A DNA stretch of 53,744 nt from Desulfovirgula thermocuniculi DSM 16036 (lineage in GTDB: Bacteria > Bacillota > Desulfotomaculia > Desulfotomaculales > Desulfovirgulaceae), in contig NZ_AUBR01000019.1 of NCBI RefSeq assembly GCF_000429345.1, forward strand, positions 1-53,744, read 5' to 3'. Positions 50,760 to 53,744 of the stretch are shown one piece after another. Below the pieces are notes generated by a model. The model searched no databases. It was not told where the DNA came from and worked only from the letters and a program-made list of their open reading frames with translations. Positions within the stretch are counted from its first letter, which is position 1. Each line of letters begins with the position of its first letter. The translations under genes were made by a program, and so were the position numbers.

Positions 50760-50874
50760 CTAATTCTACTTAAGCTCCTCATCTCCTCCTCGAAAAGTAG
50801 AAAAATTTTTGCCAAACGGGCCAAGTACCGCCGCAGGTGAGGGAGCGCCCCGCGGGGCAGGGCAGGCCCGCCCC

Positions 50875-51552
50875 TTAAACCAGGGCACGCCTCTTTTCCC
50901 CCCGCACCAACCTCATCCCCAGCCAGCGGCGGCAGACGGCCACCCCCTCCCGGGCGTCCCGCACCCAGGCGTCCGCGCCCACATACCGGCAGACGCGCTC
51001 GTTCACCAGGCCGCCGATGATGACCTTCACCGGGGGCCTGGGGCCCACCATGCGCACCAGCTGCACGGTGCGGCGCATGGCCTCAAAAGAGGAGGTCAGC
51101 AGGGTGGAGAGCCCCAGCACCCGGGCGCCGGTTTCCTTTAAAAGGGCCAAAAAGACGTCCGGCGGGATGTCCACCCCCGCGTCGTAGACGCGAAAACCCT
51201 CGCAGCGCAGGAGGGAGATGGTGATATTCTTGCCGATGTCGTGGATGTCGCCCTCCACCGTGCCCAGGAGGATTTCCGCCTTCTCCGGCTGTCCCGGAAT
51301 GCCCGGCGAAAGGGGCAGGTAGGGTTCTAGGAGGCGGATCACTTCCTGGAAGATCTCCGCCGACATGACCAGGTCGCTTAAGAAATACTCCCCCCGCGCA
51401 TAGCGCTCGCCCACCACGTTTAACCCCTGACGGCACTCCTCCACGATCTCCAGCGGGGGCTTTTGCGCCGCGAGCGCCTGCTTCACCAGCTCGAGAACCG
51501 TCTTTTCCTCCAGTTCCGCCATGGCACGGGAAAGCTCTCCCACCTTCATCAC
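50875..51552 (-). CDS. Corrinoid methyl-carrier protein 2
   Basis: 225 aa. Same layout as corrinoid protein 1: cap with EIVEECRQGLNVVGERYARGEYFLSDLVMSAEIFQEV and B12 motif GTVEGDIHDIGKNIT (His104), then GLSTLLTSSFEAMRR and IIGGLVN. It diverges from protein 1 and lacks a methyltransferase gene of its own here, so it may serve the same UroD enzyme with another substrate or a partner elsewhere. It follows the GntR gene after 21 nt. GTG 51552 or ATG 51549 can start it. Confidence 0.92.
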   Translation of the reverse strand: MMKVGELSRAMAELEEKTVLELVKQALAAQKPPLEIVEECRQGLNVVGERYARGEYFLSDLVMSAEIFQEVIRLLEPYLPLSPGIPGQPEKAEILLGTVEGDIHDIGKNITISLLRCEGFRVYDAGVDIPPDVFLALLKETGARVLGLSTLLTSSFEAMRRTVQLVRMVGPRPPVKVIIGGLVNERVCRYVGADAWVRDAREGVAVCRRWLGMRLVRGEKRRALV

Positions 51553-51573
51553 GCCCCTTCCCTTCCCGGGGCC

Positions 51574-52305
51574 TCAAATGGCCTCCGGAGCCGAAACCAG
51601 CTCGTAGCGATCGCCGCGGTAAAGGCACCAGCCCCATCCCACGGGGCGCCCGTCGCCGCTCAAGAGCGACTGCTCCACCAGGAAGGCCGGAGTCCCCGCC
51701 GCCACGTTCAGTATCCGCGCTTCTTCCTCGCCCAGCACCGTCACCCGCAGGACCATCCTGCTGCTCATGGGCAGGGCTGCGGCGTGCTTTTCCACGATTT
51801 CCGGAAAGGCCTGGTACTGCAACTCGTTTTCCAAGATGGGTTTCCCCCGGTCGTAGCGGAGGTACTTGCGGTCGTAGGCCACGGGCTCACCGCTGGCCAG
51901 AAGCAGGCGGCGGATGTAGAGCACCCGGGTCCCCACCGGAAGCTGCAGCCTGGCGGCGGCCTTCTCCGGCGCCGGCACCAGCCTGGCCTCCAGGAGGCGG
52001 GCGCCCGGAGCAAGGCCCCGTGCGGCCATCTCCTTATGGAACTCCTCCATGACGAAGACGGCGCGGTCCAGCTGCGGGCGGGAAACAAAGGTGCCCTTCC
52101 CGCGCTCGGTGCGGATGAGCCCCGCCCTGGCCAGCTGGCTTAAGCTGCGGCGCACGGTCATGCGGCTCAGGCCGTACCTCTCGCTCAGCTCCGCCTCGGA
52201 GGGCAAAGGGTCACCCGGGCGGTATACTCCGCTCCTGATCTGGCGCTCCAGGATCTGCGCCAGCTGGTAATACGGCGGCACAAAAGAACTCTTGTCTATG
52301 GACAC
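51574..52305 (-). CDS. GntR/HutC-family regulator with UTRA domain
   Basis: 243 aa. Winged helix IRSGVYRPGDPLPSEAELSERYGLSRMTVRRSLSQLARAGLIRTERGKGTFVSRP, then a UTRA ligand domain (LQLPVGTRVLYIRRLLLASGEPVAYDRKYLRYDRG, ILNVAAGTPAFLVEQSLLSGDGRPVGW). UTRA domains sense small molecules; here the methyl donor or its demethylated product is likely. First gene of the locus, and its upstream region shares GTCTATACA with the dyad before corrinoid gene 1, which points to joint control. Confidence 0.92.
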   Translation of the reverse strand: MSIDKSSFVPPYYQLAQILERQIRSGVYRPGDPLPSEAELSERYGLSRMTVRRSLSQLARAGLIRTERGKGTFVSRPQLDRAVFVMEEFHKEMAARGLAPGARLLEARLVPAPEKAAARLQLPVGTRVLYIRRLLLASGEPVAYDRKYLRYDRGKPILENELQYQAFPEIVEKHAAALPMSSRMVLRVTVLGEEEARILNVAAGTPAFLVEQSLLSGDGRPVGWGWCLYRGDRYELVSAPEAI

Positions 52306-52388
52306 CGCTCCCCTCTCCCCGGCAGAAAAGCTAACCGGAAGCCTGCCCGCCGTATCTGATTATGTAAACTTTTCGGGCCCGGCTTGCC

Positions 52389-52415
52389 GTCTATACAACT
52401 ATTCTCCTGTACAAG
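52389..52415 (-). promoter_or_regulatory. GTCTATACA site and related repeat upstream of the GntR gene
   Basis: Read on the minus strand, TTGTACAGGA (near 52415) and TTGTATAGAC (52389-52398) are similar direct repeats about 18 nt apart. The second has GTCTATACA in common with the dyad at 50740-50759. Confidence 0.45.
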
Positions 52416-52470
52416 GTTGCAGTCCTGCTAAAAATAAAAAGCGGCCCCGCCGTCCCGCCCCGGCACGGAA

Positions 52471-53565
52471 TTACTCAAAGCGCAGGGCCTCAATGGGGTC
52501 GGCGCTGGCCGCCTTTTTTGCCGGGTAGTAACCGAAAAAGAGGCCCACCAGGGCAGCAAAGCCCACGGCCACCGGCGTCACCCAGGGGGTGAAGACCATC
52601 TGCCAGCCGGCCAGCCGCACGGCCAGGCGCACGGCCAGCCAGCCCAGGAGGGCACCGGCAGCCCCCCCGGCCACGCTCAGCAAGAGTGATTCGGCGAGGA
52701 ACTGGGCGAGGATGGCCGAAGGCGTGGCCCCCACGGCCATCCTGATGCCGATTTCCTTGGTACGCTCGGTAACCGAGACGAGCATGATGTTCATGATGCC
52801 GATCCCGCCCACCACCAGGGAAACGGCGGCAATGCCTCCCAGGAGGAAGGTCATCACCCTGGTGGTATCCTCTACGGCGGAGAGCACGGCCTCCATGTTG
52901 CGGATGTTGAAGTCGTCCTCGGCACCCGGCGCCAGGTGGTGGCGCTGGCGCAAAGTATTCCTCACGGCCTCCTGTAGCGCCGGCAGAGCCGCGGCGCTCT
53001 CCGCCTGCACGTTGATGAGGCGCACGTAGCGCGTGCCGATGAGCTTCTGCTGTGCCGTGGTGAGGGGCACGTAGATGACGTTGTCCTGGTCGCTGCCCCC
53101 CAGGCTGGCCCCCAAGGGGGCCAGCACACCGGTTACGGTGAAGGAGAGGCCGTTTATTCTGATCTTCTCCCCCACGGGGTTTGTGCCCGGGAGAAAGAGG
53201 TTATCGGCCACCGTCTTGCCCAGCACGGCCACCGCCGCCATCCTGTTCACATCTTCCCGGGTAAAAAAGGCGCCGTAAAGCGTGGGCCAGTTCTTAATCT
53301 GCTGCAGCTCCGGGGTAGTGCCGCTGACCGTGGTACTGTAGGCCTGCCGCCCGTAGGCTGCCGTCACCCCGGCGGAAACCTCCGGCGCCACGTACCTGAC
53401 CATGGGCAGGCGGGCAATGGCCTCCGCGTCCGCCGCCGTAAGCCGCCCCGCGCCTTCCCCGCCCCGCACCGGCCCAAAGCTGCCCCCGGGGGTGACCAGG
53501 AGGAGGTTGGAGTAGCTACGAATAAACGCACTATAATTGACTGAAACGTACAGTTCTGTTACCAT
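52471..53565 (-). pseudogene. MacB/FtsX-type ABC permease, 5' end replaced by insertion
   Basis: From SNLLLVTPGGSFGP on, a normal MacB-type permease: periplasmic domain (PMVRYVAPEV, GKTVADNLF, VTGVLAPLG) and three C-terminal helices with GGIGIMNIMLVSVTERTKEIGIRMAVGAT and PIEALRFE. The first 60-70 residues with the first membrane helix are missing. In their place about 18 codons (VTELYVSVNYSAFIRSY) come from foreign, AT-rich DNA next to an IS607-type HTH gene. The junction is at about 53511-53520. Without the first helix the permease is probably inactive. A partner ATPase gene would have lain beyond the insertion. Confidence 0.75.
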
Positions 53566-53744
53566 AGAAGTATGGAACTCTTATCCATCGGGGAAGCAGC
53601 AAAGCGGTTAGGCGTGCACCCGAACCGCCTCAAGGCGTGGGAGAAGCAAGGGTTAATTAAGCCCGTGCGGCTTCCCAGCGGCCACCGGAGGTACCCGGTA
53701 GAGGAGATCAACCGCATTCTGGGTACAGAGGGATAAAGGCAGAG
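53511..53744 (+). mobile_element. Left end of an IS607-like element (continues beyond window)
   Basis: Begins at the point where similarity of the ABC permease to its family stops. AT-rich DNA with the imperfect dyad ACTG-N7-CAGT (53540-53555 region) precedes the HTH gene at 53572. IS607-family elements carry no long terminal repeats, so the exact border cannot be fixed from one end. Confidence 0.55.
53572..53736 (+). CDS. MerR-type HTH protein of IS607-like transposon (separate N-domain)
   Basis: 54 aa: MELLSIGEAAKRLGVHPN, LKAWEKQGLIKPVRLPSGHRRYPVEEINRILG. This is the N-terminal winged helix of the IS607 serine recombinase TnpA, which normally continues with a resolvase domain (LYARVSS). 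Here a TAA follows at 53734. Either the recombinase is split into two genes, as in some IS607 relatives, or the gene is broken. The catalytic part would lie to the right of the window. Confidence 0.75.
   Translation: MELLSIGEAAKRLGVHPNRLKAWEKQGLIKPVRLPSGHRRYPVEEINRILGTEG

Overview
The window looks like chromosomal DNA of a GC-rich, strictly anaerobic, probably thermophilic Firmicute of the Moorella / Desulfotomaculum type. The genus cannot be fixed from the sequence alone. The pointers are strong Shine-Dalgarno sites with frequent GTG and TTG starts, tungsten-type aldehyde:ferredoxin oxidoreductase, a hybrid-cluster protein, a corrinoid methyltransferase locus and 2-hydroxyacyl-CoA dehydratase genes.

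Layout. 1-3750: two secreted Ig-like surface proteins (minus strand), the first cut by the window edge. 3920-5410: three small XRE regulators, with an operator-like dyad array between the divergent pair. 5850-12550: the arginine operon argC-J-B-D-F-G (minus) behind a promoter overlapped by an ArgR box; argH is not in the cluster. 12570-15050: an Fsr-like MFS pump, sfsA and an SCP2-like protein. 15115-24250: a one-directional acid/aldehyde module (minus): FadR-type regulator, acyl-CoA ligase, two dehydratase subunits, activase, MoaD-like protein, Fe-alcohol dehydrogenase and AOR. 24350-27320: arsC, a DUF1614 membrane protein, ytaF behind a folded leader, and gap.

27447-27543 (minus) encodes a 97-nt tRNA that folds like selenocysteine tRNA (8-bp acceptor, 4-nt D loop, long variable arm) but carries the cysteine anticodon GCA. 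It is followed by a QueG-like Fe-S protein, a short hcp, a PIN toxin-antitoxin pair, a histone-deacetylase-fold protein and a PfpI protein. 32250-33930 is a compact metal-type cassette: a His/Cys-rich peptide, a permease split in two genes, and a PadR regulator with its own His/Cys-rich N-terminus. 34400-38424 is a metalloid operon: a frameshifted Fe-S protein, a DGC protein, an ArsP-like permease, a redox-disulfide fusion, a structured intergenic RNA and ACR3.

40186-45723: a degenerate response regulator bracketed by terminators precedes a TasA/SipW-type surface-fibre operon with three TasA-like proteins, a Pro/Ala/Gly-rich fourth protein, an ER-type signal peptidase with a large membrane extension, and a DUF5305 protein. 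47035-52305: an O-/N-methyl corrinoid methyltransferase locus (GntR-UTRA regulator, two corrinoid proteins, UroD-type and MtrH-type methyltransferases, DUF1638) with a shared operator motif. The right edge holds a MacB-type permease whose 5' end is replaced by the start of an IS607-like element.

The best candidates for something new are the SelC-like tRNA with GCA anticodon, the TasA/SipW locus, the His/Cys metal cassette, and the two folded leaders before ytaF and acr3.
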